From Mycobacterium sp. 852002-51971_SCH5477799-a (lineage in GTDB: Bacteria > Actinomycetota > Actinomycetes > Mycobacteriales > Mycobacteriaceae), in contig NZ_LZIF01000014.1 in assembly GCF_001667145.1 (NCBI RefSeq), positions 95,291 to 159,290 on the forward strand: a DNA stretch of 64,000 bases. The letters are read 5' to 3'. Position 1 is the first letter of the stretch. The number at the start of each line of letters is the position of its first letter. A program made the translations under genes and the position numbers. Below, piece after piece: positions 46,630 to 55,930 of the stretch. The notes under the pieces were generated by a model. The model was not told where the DNA came from. It made no database searches and saw only the letters and a program-made list of their open reading frames with translations.

Positions 46630-46973
46630 TGGCAGAAGCCAAGAAGACCGCCCCCAAGAAGGCCGCAACCGAGGCCGCGTCGAAGGACAAGGGCCCCAAG
46701 AACACTCCGGTCAACCCGAAGGTGCGGGGCCGCCGCAAGGTGCGCATCGGCTACGTGGTGAGCGACAAGATGCAGAAGACCATCGTGGTCGAGCTCGAGG
46801 ACCGCGTGCGTCACCCGCTGTACGGCAAGATCATCCGGACCACCACCAAGGTCAAGGCGCACGACGAGAACAGCACTGCCGGAATCGGCGACCGCGTCTC
46901 GCTGATGGAGACCCGCCCGACGTCGGCGACCAAGCGTTGGCGGCTCGTCGAAATTCTGGAAAAGGCGAAGTAA
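46629..46973 (+). CDS. rpsQ: 30S ribosomal protein S17
   Basis: A 114-residue protein. The OB-fold core reads [27 protein letters not shown] and [17 protein letters not shown] [19 protein letters not shown]. The N-terminal about 35 residues are a Lys/Ala-rich extension, common in mycobacteria. A GTG at 46626 would add one residue. Last gene before the accessory block that separates this operon from rplN. Confidence 0.97.
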   Translation: MAEAKKTAPKKAATEAASKDKGPKNTPVNPKVRGRRKVRIGYVVSDKMQKTIVVELEDRVRHPLYGKIIRTTTKVKAHDENSTAGIGDRVSLMETRPTSATKRWRLVEILEKAK

Positions 46974-47013
46974 GCCCTTTTAGCTAGCGGCAGCGAGCGC
47001 CCGGTCCCGGGTG

Positions 47014-47019
47014 TAGTCT
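47014..47019 (+). promoter_or_regulatory. -10 element of the sulfatase gene (leaderless)
   Basis: TAGTCT ends 6 bases before the ATG at 47026, so the transcript would begin at the start codon. No Shine-Dalgarno sequence is seen. Confidence 0.45.
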
Positions 47020-47025
47020 GCGGCG

Positions 47026-49386
47026 ATGGCGACTGGGTCGGGGCAGTTCAACGGCAAGATCGAGCTCGACATCCGGGATTCAGAACCGGACTGGGGGCCC
47101 TACGCCGCACCGACCGCACCGCAGAACGCGCCCAATGTCCTGTACCTGGTGTGGGATGACACGGGCATAGCGACCTGGGACTGCTTCGGTGGCCTGGTCG
47201 AAATGCCCGCCATGTCGCGCATCGCCGAGCGCGGCATCCGGCTCTCGCAATTCCACACCACCGCGCTGTGTTCGCCGACCCGGGCGTCCTTGCTCACCGG
47301 CCGCAACGCCACGACCGTCGGCATGGCCACCATCGAGGAGTTCACCGAGGGCTTCCCCAACGCCAACGGCCGCATCCCGTTCGAAACCGGCCTGCTCTCC
47401 GAGGCTCTCGCCGAACGGGGATATAACACCTACTGCGTGGGCAAGTGGCACCTGACGCCCCTGGAGGAATCGAACCTCGCCTCAACGAAGCGGCACTGGC
47501 CGACCTCGCGCGGCTTCGAACGGTTCTACGGGTTCATGGGCGGGGAGACCGATCAGTGGTATCCGGACCTGGTCTACGACAACCACCCGGTGAGTCCGCC
47601 GGGCACCCCGGAGGACGGCTACCACCTCTCGAAGGACATCGCCGACAAGACGATCGAGTTCATCCGCGACGCCAAAGTGATTGCGCCCGAGAAGCCTTGG
47701 TTCTCCTACGTATGTCCCGGCGCCGGGCACGCGCCGCACCACGTCTTCTCCGAGTGGGCGGACCGCTACGCCGGCAAGTTCGACATGGGATACGAGCGCT
47801 ACCGCGAGGTGGTGCTGGAGCGGCAGAAGGCACTGGGCATCGTGCCCGCCGACACCGAATTATCGCCGGTGAACCCGTATCTCGACGTGAAGGGGCCGGG
47901 CGGCGAGCCGTGGCCGCTGCAGGACACGGTGCGGCCCTGGGATTCCCTGAACGATGAGGAGAAGAGGCTGTTCTCCCGGATGGCCGAAGTGTTCGCCGGG
48001 TTCCTGAGCTACACCGACGCCCAAATCGGCCGGATCCTGGACTATCTCGAGGACTCGGGCCAGCTGGACAACACCATCATCGTGGTCATCTCCGACAACG
48101 GCGCCAGCGGTGAGGGCGGCCCGAACGGATCGGTCAACGAGGGCAAGTTCTTCAACGGCTACATCGACACCGTCGAGGAAAGCATGAAACTGTTCGACCA
48201 CCTTGGTGGCCCCGAGACCTACAACCATTACCCGATCGGATGGGCGATGGCGTTCAACACCCCGTACAAGCTGTACAAGCGCTACGCCTCACATGAGGGC
48301 GGCATCGCCGACACGGCGATCATCTCGTGGCCCAACGGAATTGCCGCGCACGGGGAGGTCCGCGACAACTACGTCAACGTCTGCGACATCACCCCGACCG
48401 TCTACGACCTGCTGGGCATGACGCCGCCGGACACCGTCAAGGGCATCACGCAGGAGCCGCTGGACGGCGTGAGTTTCAAAGCGGCCCTGGCCGATTCGGC
48501 CGCCGACACTCCGAAGAGCACCCAGTTCTACACCATGTTGGGTACCCGCGGGATCTGGCACGAGGGCTGGTTCGCCAACACCGTGCACGCGGCCACCCCG
48601 GCCGGCTGGTCGCATTTCGACGCCGACCGCTGGGAACTGTTCCACATCGAGGCCGATCGCAGCCAGTGCCACGACCTGGCAGCCGAAAACCCGGACAAAC
48701 TCGAAGAACTCAAGGCGCTGTGGTTCTCGGAGGCGGCCAAGTACAACGGGTTGCCGCTGTCAGATCTGAACATCCTGGAGACGCTGGGGCGGTCGCGGCC
48801 GTATCTGGTCAGCGATCGCGACAGCTACCTCTACTATCCCGATTGCGCCGATGTGAGCATCGGTGCCGCCGCCGAAATTCGTGGTAGATCGTTCTCGGTG
48901 CTGGCCGAGGTGACCGTCGACACCACCGGCGCCGAGGGTGTGCTGTTCAAGCAGGGCGGCGCGCACGGCGGGCATGTGCTGTTCATCCAGGACGGCCGGC
49001 TGCACTATGTGTACAACTTCCTCGGCGAGCGCCAGCAGGAGGTCTTTTCATCCGACGCCGTGCCCCTCGGCAGACATCTGTTCGGCGCCAGCTATTCCCG
49101 CACCGGAACGGTCGAGAACAGTCACACGCCGCTGGGCGACGTCACCCTGTTCATCGACGACCAGGTCGTCGGCACCTTGGCGGCGGTGACCACTCACCCC
49201 GGAACCTTCGGGCTGGCCGGTGCCGGTATCACGGTCGGGCGCAACGGTGGCTCGGGGGTGTCCAGCCGTTACAAGGCGCCGTTCGCGTTCACCGGCGGCA
49301 CCATCACCCAGGTCACCGTCGACCTGTCCGGCCGGCCCTACGTGGACGTGGAAGCCGAGATTGCCCTGGCCTTTTCGCGGGACTGA
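47026..49386 (+). CDS. atsA: arylsulfatase AtsA
   Basis: A 786-residue sulfatase that hydrolyses sulfate esters. The N-terminal domain has the metal-binding NVLYLVWDDTG and the signature CSPTRASLLTGRN, in which Cys82 is converted to formylglycine. YCVGKWHLTP and VISDNGASGEGG complete the active site. From about residue 610 an additional beta-rich domain (FSVLAEVTVDTTGAEGVLFKQGG..., VTLFIDDQVVGT) resembles a concanavalin-like domain. No signal peptide. The activating enzyme gene is next. The natural substrate is unknown. Confidence 0.95.
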   Translation: MATGSGQFNGKIELDIRDSEPDWGPYAAPTAPQNAPNVLYLVWDDTGIATWDCFGGLVEMPAMSRIAERGIRLSQFHTTALCSPTRASLLTGRNATTVGMATIEEFTEGFPNANGRIPFETGLLSEALAERGYNTYCVGKWHLTPLEESNLASTKRHWPTSRGFERFYGFMGGETDQWYPDLVYDNHPVSPPGTPEDGYHLSKDIADKTIEFIRDAKVIAPEKPWFSYVCPGAGHAPHHVFSEWADRYAGKFDMGYERYREVVLERQKALGIVPADTELSPVNPYLDVKGPGGEPWPLQDTVRPWDSLNDEEKRLFSRMAEVFAGFLSYTDAQIGRILDYLEDSGQLDNTIIVVISDNGASGEGGPNGSVNEGKFFNGYIDTVEESMKLFDHLGGPETYNHYPIGWAMAFNTPYKLYKRYASHEGGIADTAIISWPNGIAAHGEVRDNYVNVCDITPTVYDLLGMTPPDTVKGITQEPLDGVSFKAALADSAADTPKSTQFYTMLGTRGIWHEGWFANTVHAATPAGWSHFDADRWELFHIEADRSQCHDLAAENPDKLEELKALWFSEAAKYNGLPLSDLNILETLGRSRPYLVSDRDSYLYYPDCADVSIGAAAEIRGRSFSVLAEVTVDTTGAEGVLFKQGGAHGGHVLFIQDGRLHYVYNFLGERQQEVFSSDAVPLGRHLFGASYSRTGTVENSHTPLGDVTLFIDDQVVGTLAAVTTHPGTFGLAGAGITVGRNGGSGVSSRYKAPFAFTGGTITQVTVDLSGRPYVDVEAEIALAFSRD

Positions 49387-49484
49387 CGTGGCGGCACGCC
49401 AAGAAGCTCACCCCGTTTCGGTGCGTCGACGGCTCTCCACTGCCCACCTGGTATCGGCAATCCGACCATGGCGCTCGACCGGCG

Positions 49485-49490
49485 TAGCCT
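49485..49490 (+). promoter_or_regulatory. -10 element of the formylglycine-generating enzyme gene
   Basis: TAGCCT lies 6 bases upstream of the GTG start, again indicating a leaderless transcript independent of atsA. Confidence 0.45.
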
Positions 49491-49496
49491 GACGGG

Positions 49497-50387
49497 GTGC
49501 TAAGCGAGCTGGTCGACCTCCCGGGCGGTTCCTTCCGCATGGGCTCGACCAGCTTCTACCCCGAAGAGGCGCCGATCCACACCGCGACGGTGGACCGGAT
49601 TGCGGTGGAACGGCATCCGGTGACCAACGCCCAGTTCGCCGAATTCGTCGACGCCACCGGGTATGTGACGGTGGCCGAGCAGCCCATCGACCCGGCACTG
49701 TACCCGGGAGCGAATGCGGACGACTTATGCCCGGGCGCAATGGTTTTCCGACCGACACCCGGGCCGGTCGACCTGCGCGACTGGCGCCAATGGTGGCAGT
49801 GGGTGCCGGGGGCGAGCTGGCGTCACCCGTTCGGGCCCGACAGCGACGTCGCGGACCTCGGCGATCATCCGGTCGTGCAGGTGGCGTATCCGGACGCGGC
49901 GGCCTATGCGCGATGGGCCGGTCGGCGGCTGCCGACCGAGGCCGAGTGGGAGTACGCGGCCCGGGCCGGATCCACGACGACTTACGCGTGGGGCGACGAG
50001 GCCACGAGCGATGGCCGACTGATGGCCAACACCTGGCAGGGCGACTTCCCGTACCGCAATGAGGGGGCGCTCGGCTGGGTGGGAACGTCGCCCGTTGGGA
50101 TGTTCGCCCCCAACGACTTTGGGCTTGTCGACATGATCGGCAACATATGGGAGTGGACCGCTACCGAGTTCGCCGCGCATCACCGGCTCGACCAGCCGCC
50201 CAAGTCCTGCTGCACCCCGTCGGGTCCCGCCGATCCGTCCGTCAACCAGACGCTGAAGGGCGGCAGCCACCTGTGCGCGCCGGAGTACTGCCACCGCTAC
50301 CGTCCGGCGGCCCGGTCACCGCAATCGCAGGACACCGCGACCACGCACATCGGGTTTCGCTGCGTGGCGGACGCGCCGTCCGCGTAG
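49497..50387 (+). CDS. formylglycine-generating enzyme (sulfatase activator)
   Basis: A 296-residue FGE-sulfatase-domain protein. It oxidises the CxPxR cysteine of sulfatases to formylglycine using copper and oxygen. The copper-binding pair is Cys260 and Cys265 in GGSHLCAPEYCHRYRPAARSPQ. Other conserved parts are MGSTSFYPEEAP, RLPTEAEWEYAARAG and GLVDMIGNIWEWT. The GTG start at 49497 lies 110 bases after atsA, its obvious client. Equivalent to Rv0712. Confidence 0.95.
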   Translation: MLSELVDLPGGSFRMGSTSFYPEEAPIHTATVDRIAVERHPVTNAQFAEFVDATGYVTVAEQPIDPALYPGANADDLCPGAMVFRPTPGPVDLRDWRQWWQWVPGASWRHPFGPDSDVADLGDHPVVQVAYPDAAAYARWAGRRLPTEAEWEYAARAGSTTTYAWGDEATSDGRLMANTWQGDFPYRNEGALGWVGTSPVGMFAPNDFGLVDMIGNIWEWTATEFAAHHRLDQPPKSCCTPSGPADPSVNQTLKGGSHLCAPEYCHRYRPAARSPQSQDTATTHIGFRCVADAPSA

Positions 50388-50480
50388 CAAATCCGGAGCA
50401 CCGCGCCCGCCAGCTGCGCCCGAGATGCGGCGGGCAGGCCCCGGCTGACCGCAACTTGTCAGTGTCCTCCGGCATAATCG

Positions 50481-50520
50481 AATGTATGTTCGAAGACGTG
50501 AATGTATGTTCGAAGACGTG
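50481..50520. repeat. exact 20-bp tandem duplication at the HNH gene start
   Basis: AATGTATGTTCGAAGACGTG occurs at 50481-50500 and immediately again at 50501-50520. The second copy carries the natural start MFEDV. Because 20 is not a multiple of three, the first copy's MFEDV frame leads to an early stop, whereas its upstream ATG (50482) becomes in frame with the gene. Confidence 0.9.
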
Positions 50521-51999
50521 ATCGCCCGGTTCGACGAGTTGGTCGAGCGGCACTATCCGTCACGAACGGCGGCATCCACGGCGCTGTTGGAGCGGATTGG
50601 GTTGTTTTCGCGCATCGAAAACCGCGCTGCGGGTGAGCAGTTGGCGGCGATCGGGGAGTTGTTTTCGTACCGACTTTCGCGCTGTTCGGAGTGCGAGGAG
50701 TGGGCAGTGGACACCGAGGCGGCGGTGAGTGCGGAAGTCGCCGCGGAGTTGCGGATCAGCCAGGGACTGGCCGCCAGCCGAGTGAGGTATGCCCGCGCGA
50801 TGCGTGAGCGGCTGCCACAAGTGGGCGCGGTCTTTCGGGCCGGTGATCTCGATTACCGAATGTTTCAAACGATCGTGTTCCGCACCGATCTGATCAGCGA
50901 CCCCGACGTGTTGGGCGCCGTGGACGCCGCGCTGGCCGCCAGTGTCACCAGGTGGCCGTCGCTGAGTCAGGGCCGGCTGGCCGCGCAGGTGGACAAGGTG
51001 GTGGCTCGCGCCGATGCGGACGCGGTACGGCGCCGCAAGGAACGCGTGGCTGATCGTGAGATCTGCATCGTCGATGCGGGCGAGGGCATGTCGCATATCG
51101 AAGGCAGCCTGATGAGTCCGGACGCGCACGCGCTGGATAAGCGGTTGGACGCACTGGCGGCCACGGTATGTGAGCACGATCCGCGCACCCGCGATCAACG
51201 TCGCGCTGATGCGTTGGGGGCGTTGGCTGCCGGTGCGGACCGGTTGGGCTGCCGGTGCGGGCGATCAAATTGCGCCGCGGGGAAACGGCGTGCCGCCGGA
51301 CCGGTGATAATCCATGTGATCGCAGAGCATTCCACGCTGCGTGATGGCCCAGGGCCGGCCGCCGAGGTGGGTGCTGAGGGATTGATCCCGCCCGAGCTGA
51401 TAGCTGAACTGGCCGCCTCGGCGAAGCTGGTGCCGCTGGTGCATCCCGGTGACGCGCCACCGGAGCCGGGTTATGTGCCCTCCAAGGCGCTGGCCGATTT
51501 CGTGCGCTGTCGAGATTTGACCTGTCGCTGGCCCGGGTGCGACGTTCCCGCCACCGACTGCGATGTGGACCATACGATTCCCTACAGCGACGGCGGGGCC
51601 ACCCATGCGTCAAACCTCAAGTGCTACTGCCGCACTCATCATTTGGTCAAAACTTTCTGGGGGTGGCGCGACCAGCAACTGCCCGATGGGTCGCTGATCC
51701 TTAACTCCCCGGGCGGGCGCACCTATGTCACGACGCCGGGCAGCGCACTGCTGTTTCCGAGTCTGTGCCGGCCCACCGGCGCGATACCGGCCCTCCAAGC
51801 CGTCCCAGTCCCGGATTACTGCGGTGACCGCACCGTCATGATGCCCACCCGCCGGCGCACCCGCGCCCAGGACCGCGCCCATCGCGTCGCCGCCGAACGC
51901 AGGCAAAACCACCAAGCCCGGCGAGCGAAACGTCGAGAACGCGAGGCCGCCTATTTCGGTCCCGCACCCCCCGGCGACGACGACCCTCCGCCATTCTGA
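50506..51999 (+). CDS. DUF222/HNH endonuclease domain protein (13E12 family)
   Basis: A 497-residue member of the 13E12/REP13E12 family of mycobacterial repeats. The DUF222 part runs to about residue 330. The HNH nuclease motif follows as CRWPGCDVPATDCDVDHTIPYSDGG, then NLKCYCRTHHLVKTFWGW. The C-terminal end is Arg-rich. ATG 50506 gives the usual start; ATG 50482 in the duplicated copy is in frame and would add eight residues. A CATAAT (50473-50478) could serve as -10. These elements are associated with mobile or phage-attachment sites; no flanking repeats were found here. Confidence 0.92.
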   Translation: MFEDVIARFDELVERHYPSRTAASTALLERIGLFSRIENRAAGEQLAAIGELFSYRLSRCSECEEWAVDTEAAVSAEVAAELRISQGLAASRVRYARAMRERLPQVGAVFRAGDLDYRMFQTIVFRTDLISDPDVLGAVDAALAASVTRWPSLSQGRLAAQVDKVVARADADAVRRRKERVADREICIVDAGEGMSHIEGSLMSPDAHALDKRLDALAATVCEHDPRTRDQRRADALGALAAGADRLGCRCGRSNCAAGKRRAAGPVIIHVIAEHSTLRDGPGPAAEVGAEGLIPPELIAELAASAKLVPLVHPGDAPPEPGYVPSKALADFVRCRDLTCRWPGCDVPATDCDVDHTIPYSDGGATHASNLKCYCRTHHLVKTFWGWRDQQLPDGSLILNSPGGRTYVTTPGSALLFPSLCRPTGAIPALQAVPVPDYCGDRTVMMPTRRRTRAQDRAHRVAAERRQNHQARRAKRREREAAYFGPAPPGDDDPPPF

Positions 52000-52014
52000 C
52001 TGCGGCGCAACCAC

Positions 52015-52669
52015 TTACGAAGAGGTGACGGCGTACAGGCGCCACTCGCCGGGCACGCCCTTGAGCTGGTGAGTGCCGCGTTCCTCGAATTGGAGCCCTG
52101 AGCTGATCACGAGGTCGCGCAGCGTGCTGGAGACCAGCACGTCGTTCGGCCGGGCCAGGGCGCTCACCCGCGCGCCGATGCGCACGGCGATGCCGCCGAT
52201 GTCGTCGCCGCGTATCTCGCACTCGCCGGTGTGCAGACCGGCCCGCGTCCGGATGCCAAGTGCTTGCACCGCGTTGCGAATTGCCATTGGCGGGGAAGCC
52301 GTCACCCGACGTGTTCACCTCGCGGTCGCGAAACCTTGCGAGCTGTGACCGTACGACCGCGTCGTGTGCATCCAGCAGGGCACGCCAGTCCCGGTCGCCG
52401 ATCTCCGCGGCGCGGCGCGTCGACTCGACGATGTCGGTGAACAGCGTCGAGGTCGAACCCTTCGTGGAGCTGGGAAAGCGTCTCCGAGCCTTCGATCACG
52501 ACGAGCGTTGGTACGAGACGGATGCGTGGCCGCGAACAGCGCGGCTGGCACTACCGCACCGGCGGCCGAACCAGTTCGAAACGAAAACGATGTCGCGCTC
52601 GTCCTCCTGCGACGCCCGATAGGCGACGCGCAAACCGTCGTTCATCGCATAGCGCGTCTGCGAGAACAT
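52015..52669 (-). pseudogene. decayed alpha/beta-hydrolase-adenylate cyclase fusion gene
   Basis: The remnant spans about 655 bases but more than one reading frame. Starting at ATG 52669 it reads MFSQTRYAMNDGLRVAYRAS and DIVFVSNWF (hydrolase N-terminus). A fragment PAALFAATHPSRT follows in another frame. Then comes STLFTDIVESTRRAAEIGDRDW with VNTSGDGF (cyclase metal-binding half). After a further frame change comes the intact cyclase end [21 protein letters not shown]...GERG-like [20 protein letters not shown]. Whole enzymes of this kind are several hundred residues longer, so there are internal deletions as well as frameshifts. A 96-residue ORF at 52015-52305 survives but is not a working gene. 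Confidence 0.8.
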
Positions 52670-52806
52670 TGCGGAAGTGTAGTTCTCGGCGAGCCGCTCA
52701 GCAGACGTTTCCGCAGTTCAAGAGCGTGCAAGGGACGTGTTCCTCGACATCGCGGTGCCTTCATTTGAGGAAGACGTCCCCGGTCCCGCTCGCCTTCGCG
52801 CAGAAT

Positions 52807-52842
52807 TTGGCTCTGAGCTGGTCGTCCCCTAGACTCTAGGGG
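52807..52842 (+). promoter_or_regulatory. spc operon (rplN) promoter with overlapping palindrome
   Basis: TTGGCT (52807-52812) and TAGACT (52830-52835) are separated by exactly 17 bases. The -10 lies inside the perfect palindrome CCCCTAGA-C-TCTAGGGG (52826-52842). Transcription would start near 52842 with a leader of about 155 bases. The surrounding 327-base gap (52670-52996) has no other gene. Confidence 0.65.
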
Positions 52843-52996
52843 TTGCCTTGGGCAGACCTCGGCCGGTGAAAATCGGCCCCGCGTGCCCTTCGGTGACAAA
52901 GACCGCGCACGTCAGGTTTTTGGTGGGTCATGCCCGCCGAATGCTCACCCAGGTGGGTTCTCCTGCCGTGCTCACGCAACCAGGTCAGGAGATCGA

Positions 52997-53365
52997 GTGA
53001 TTCAGCAGGAATCGCGACTGAAGGTCGCCGACAACACCGGCGCCAAGGAGATCTTGTGCATCCGTGTGCTCGGCGGTTCGTCGCGACGCTACGCCGGCAT
53101 CGGTGATGTCATCGTCGCCACCGTCAAGGACGCCATCCCCGGTGGCAACGTCAAGCGTGGGGATGTCGTCAAGGCCGTGGTGGTGCGCACGGTCAAGGAG
53201 CGCCGTCGCGCCGACGGCAGCTACATCAAGTTCGACGAGAACGCCGCGGTGATCATCAAGCCCGACAACGACCCGCGCGGGACGCGCATCTTCGGGCCGG
53301 TGGGCCGCGAACTGCGCGAGAAGCGGTTCATGAAGATCATCTCGCTTGCCCCGGAGGTTTTGTAA
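52997..53365 (+). CDS. rplN: 50S ribosomal protein L14
   Basis: A 122-residue protein at the subunit interface, beginning [26 protein letters not shown]. The GTG at 52997 has AGGAGA about 6 bases upstream and gives the standard length. First gene of the spc operon, which here has its own promoter. Confidence 0.98.
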   Translation: MIQQESRLKVADNTGAKEILCIRVLGGSSRRYAGIGDVIVATVKDAIPGGNVKRGDVVKAVVVRTVKERRRADGSYIKFDENAAVIIKPDNDPRGTRIFGPVGRELREKRFMKIISLAPEVL

Positions 53366-53683
53366 ATGAAGGTCCGTAAAGGCGACACCGTCCTGGTCAT
53401 CGCCGGCAAGGACAAAGGCGCCAAAGGCAAGGTGCTGCAGGCTTACCCGGAACGCGACCGAGTGCTGGTCGAGGGCGTCAACCGGATCAAGAAGCACACC
53501 GCGATTTCGACCAACCAGCGCGGAGCACAGTCGGGCGGCATCGTCACCCAGGAAGCCCCCATCCACGTCTCCAACGTGATGGTCGTCGACTCGGACGGTA
53601 AGCCCGCCCGCGTCGGTTACCGCGTCGACGAGGAGACCGGCAAGCGGGTTCGTATCTCCAAGCGCAACGGCAAGGACATCTGA
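53366..53683 (+). CDS. rplX: 50S ribosomal protein L24
   Basis: A 105-residue protein with an N-terminal KOW motif ([23 protein letters not shown]), one of the first proteins to bind 23S rRNA during assembly. It begins directly after rplN and overlaps rplE by one base. Confidence 0.98.
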   Translation: MKVRKGDTVLVIAGKDKGAKGKVLQAYPERDRVLVEGVNRIKKHTAISTNQRGAQSGGIVTQEAPIHVSNVMVVDSDGKPARVGYRVDEETGKRVRISKRNGKDI

Positions 53684-54246
53684 TGAGCACTGCAGAAAAA
53701 GTTCAGCCGCGCCTGAAAGAGCGCTACCGCAGCGAGATTCGCGATTCGCTGCAGCAGCAGTTCGGCTACGCCAACGTCATGCAGATCCCGACGGTGACCA
53801 AGGTCGTCGTCAACATGGGTGTCGGCGATGCGGCCCGGGACGCGAAGTTGATCAACGGCGCGGTCAGCGACCTGAGTCTGATCACCGGGCAACGCCCCGA
53901 GATCCGTCGCGCGCGCAAGTCCATCGCACAGTTCAAACTGCGGGAGGGCATGCCCATCGGTGCGCGGGTCACCCTGCGCGGGGACCGGATGTGGGAATTC
54001 CTGGACCGGCTCACCTCGATCGCGCTGCCGCGTATCCGCGACTTCCGCGGGCTGTCGCCCAAGCAGTTCGACGGCGTCGGTAACTACACCTTCGGGCTCG
54101 CCGAGCAGTCGGTGTTCCACGAGATCGACGTGGACAAGATCGACCGGGTCCGCGGCATGGACATCAACGTCGTCACCTCGGCGACGAATGACGACGAAGG
54201 GCGAGCGCTGTTGCGGGCCCTCGGCTTTCCGTTCAAGGAGAACTGA
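53683..54246 (+). CDS. rplE: 50S ribosomal protein L5
   Basis: A 187-residue protein that binds 5S rRNA and contacts the P-site tRNA. Conserved parts are [38 protein letters not shown] and [17 protein letters not shown] overlaps the rplX stop by one base. Confidence 0.98.
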   Translation: MSTAEKVQPRLKERYRSEIRDSLQQQFGYANVMQIPTVTKVVVNMGVGDAARDAKLINGAVSDLSLITGQRPEIRRARKSIAQFKLREGMPIGARVTLRGDRMWEFLDRLTSIALPRIRDFRGLSPKQFDGVGNYTFGLAEQSVFHEIDVDKIDRVRGMDINVVTSATNDDEGRALLRALGFPFKEN

Positions 54247-54250
54247 GTAG

Positions 54251-54436
54251 ATGGCAAAGAAGGCACTGGTCAACAAGGCCGCACGCAAGCCGAAGTTCGC
54301 GGTGCGCGGCTACACGCGTTGCAACAGGTGCGGCCGCCCCCGCGCGGTCTTCCGCAAATTCGGCCTGTGCCGGATCTGCCTGCGCGAGATGGCGCACGCG
54401 GGCGAACTGCCCGGCGTGCAGAAGAGCAGCTGGTAA
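54251..54436 (+). CDS. rpsN: 30S ribosomal protein S14, zinc-binding type
   Basis: A 61-residue short S14 with the zinc-binding cysteines C24, C27, C40 and C43 ([20 protein letters not shown]). Mycobacteria usually keep a second, zinc-free S14 elsewhere for zinc starvation. It lies 4 bases after rplE. Confidence 0.98.
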   Translation: MAKKALVNKAARKPKFAVRGYTRCNRCGRPRAVFRKFGLCRICLREMAHAGELPGVQKSSW

Positions 54437-54521
54437 CAGCCCTAACCCCCACGACCAACCGAAAACAGGTGCGCGACAGGCCCGGACCGGGAACCACCGC
54501 GAGGAAGGTACCAACGCTGTC

Positions 54522-54920
54522 ATGACGATGACGGACCCGATCGCAGACTTCTTGACACGTCTGCGCAACGCCAATTCGGCGTATCACGACGAGGTGACGC
54601 TGCCGCACTCCAAGATCAAGGCGAACATCGCCCAGATCCTCAAGAGCGAGGGCTACATCACCGATTACCGGACCGAGGATGCTCGGGTCGGCAAGTCGCT
54701 GATCGTTCAGCTCAAGTACGGGCCCAGCCGGGAGCGCAGCATCGCCGGCTTGCGCCGCGTGTCCAAGCCCGGTTTGCGGGTGTACGCGAAATCCACCAAT
54801 CTGCCGCGCGTGCTCGGTGGCCTGGGTGTGGCGATCATCTCCACTTCCTCGGGCCTGCTGACCGACCGCCAGGCAGCCCGACAGGGCGTGGGCGGCGAAG
54901 TCCTCGCGTACGTGTGGTGA
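54522..54920 (+). CDS. rpsH: 30S ribosomal protein S8
   Basis: A 132-residue protein that binds the central 16S domain and in some bacteria represses the spc operon. It begins [25 protein letters not shown] and ends with the conserved [23 protein letters not shown] pattern. ATG 54522; a second ATG lies two codons later. Preceded by GAGGAAGG. Confidence 0.98.
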   Translation: MTMTDPIADFLTRLRNANSAYHDEVTLPHSKIKANIAQILKSEGYITDYRTEDARVGKSLIVQLKYGPSRERSIAGLRRVSKPGLRVYAKSTNLPRVLGGLGVAIISTSSGLLTDRQAARQGVGGEVLAYVW

Positions 54921-54931
54921 GGGGATAGACG

Positions 54932-55471
54932 ATGTCGCGTATTGGTAAGCAGCCGGTTCCGGTTCCGTCCGGAGTCGACGTAACGATCGATGGCCAGAAG
55001 GTCTCGGTGAAGGGCCCCAAGGGCACCCTGGATCTAACGGTCGCCGAACCGATCACCGTGGCGCGCAACGATGATGGCGCGATCGTGGTCACCCGCCCCA
55101 ACGACGAGCGGCGCAACCGCTCGCTGCACGGGCTGTCGCGCACCCTGGTGTCCAACCTGGTCACCGGCGTGACGCAGGGCTACACCACCAAGATGGAGAT
55201 CTTCGGCGTGGGTTACCGCGTGCAGCTCAAGGGCTCCAACCTCGAGTTCGCGCTGGGCTACAGCCACCCCGTGGTGATCGAGGCGCCGGACGGCATCACG
55301 TTCGCCGTGCAGTCGCCGACCAAGTTCACGATCACCGGGATCGACAAGCAGAAGGTCGGCCAGATCTCGGCGAACATCCGCCGTCTGCGCCGCCCCGACC
55401 CGTACAAGGGCAAGGGTGTGCGCTACGAGGGTGAGCAGATCCGCCGCAAGGTCGGAAAGACAGGTAAGTAA
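54932..55471 (+). CDS. rplF: 50S ribosomal protein L6
   Basis: A 179-residue two-domain protein near the sarcin-ricin loop. It begins [21 protein letters not shown] and has the C-terminal [30 protein letters not shown]. It lies 11 bases after rpsH. Confidence 0.98.
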   Translation: MSRIGKQPVPVPSGVDVTIDGQKVSVKGPKGTLDLTVAEPITVARNDDGAIVVTRPNDERRNRSLHGLSRTLVSNLVTGVTQGYTTKMEIFGVGYRVQLKGSNLEFALGYSHPVVIEAPDGITFAVQSPTKFTITGIDKQKVGQISANIRRLRRPDPYKGKGVRYEGEQIRRKVGKTGK

Positions 55472-55473
55472 TC

Positions 55474-55881
55474 ATGGCGCAAACAAAAGCTGACACCGCC
55501 GAACGAAAGCCGGTGGGGCAGAGCGTTTCCGCGACTCGGCGTGTCTCCCGGTTGCGCAGGCACGCGCGGCTGCGCAAGAAGGTCGCCGGTACCCCGCAGC
55601 GTCCGCGGCTGGTGATCAACCGGTCCTCGCGACACATTCACGTGCAACTGGTCAACGACGAGAACGGGACCACGGTCGCCGCCGCGTCGTCGATCGAGGA
55701 CGATGTGCGCAGCCTGCAGGGGGACAAGAAAGCCCGCAGCGTGCGGGTGGGACAGCTGATCGCCGAGCGCGCCAAGGCCGCCGGCATCGACACCGTGGTC
55801 TTCGACCGTGGCGGATACACCTACGGCGGACGGATCGCGGCGCTGGCCGATGCCGCACGCGAGAACGGATTGCAATTCTAA
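55474..55881 (+). CDS. rplR: 50S ribosomal protein L18
   Basis: A 135-residue 5S rRNA-binding protein: [42 protein letters not shown] and [22 protein letters not shown]. The N-terminal about 15 residues ([16 protein letters not shown]) are an extension. It lies 2 bases after rplF. Confidence 0.98.
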   Translation: MAQTKADTAERKPVGQSVSATRRVSRLRRHARLRKKVAGTPQRPRLVINRSSRHIHVQLVNDENGTTVAAASSIEDDVRSLQGDKKARSVRVGQLIAERAKAAGIDTVVFDRGGYTYGGRIAALADAARENGLQF

Positions 55882-55930
55882 TGACAAGCGGAATGACGAA
55901 GAGCTTGAACACGACTGGAAGGACCGCATA

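Noticed and set aside
50486..50521. A separate short peptide from the first copy of the 20-bp duplication (MFEDVNVCSKT)
   Set aside because: It is a by-product of the frame shift caused by the duplication, with no independent support.
51836..52318. A 160-codon frame (MNTSGDGF...) as a separate gene
   Set aside because: Only its first residues match a cyclase; the rest is out of frame with the real cyclase end and overlaps the HNH gene. It is part of the pseudogene.
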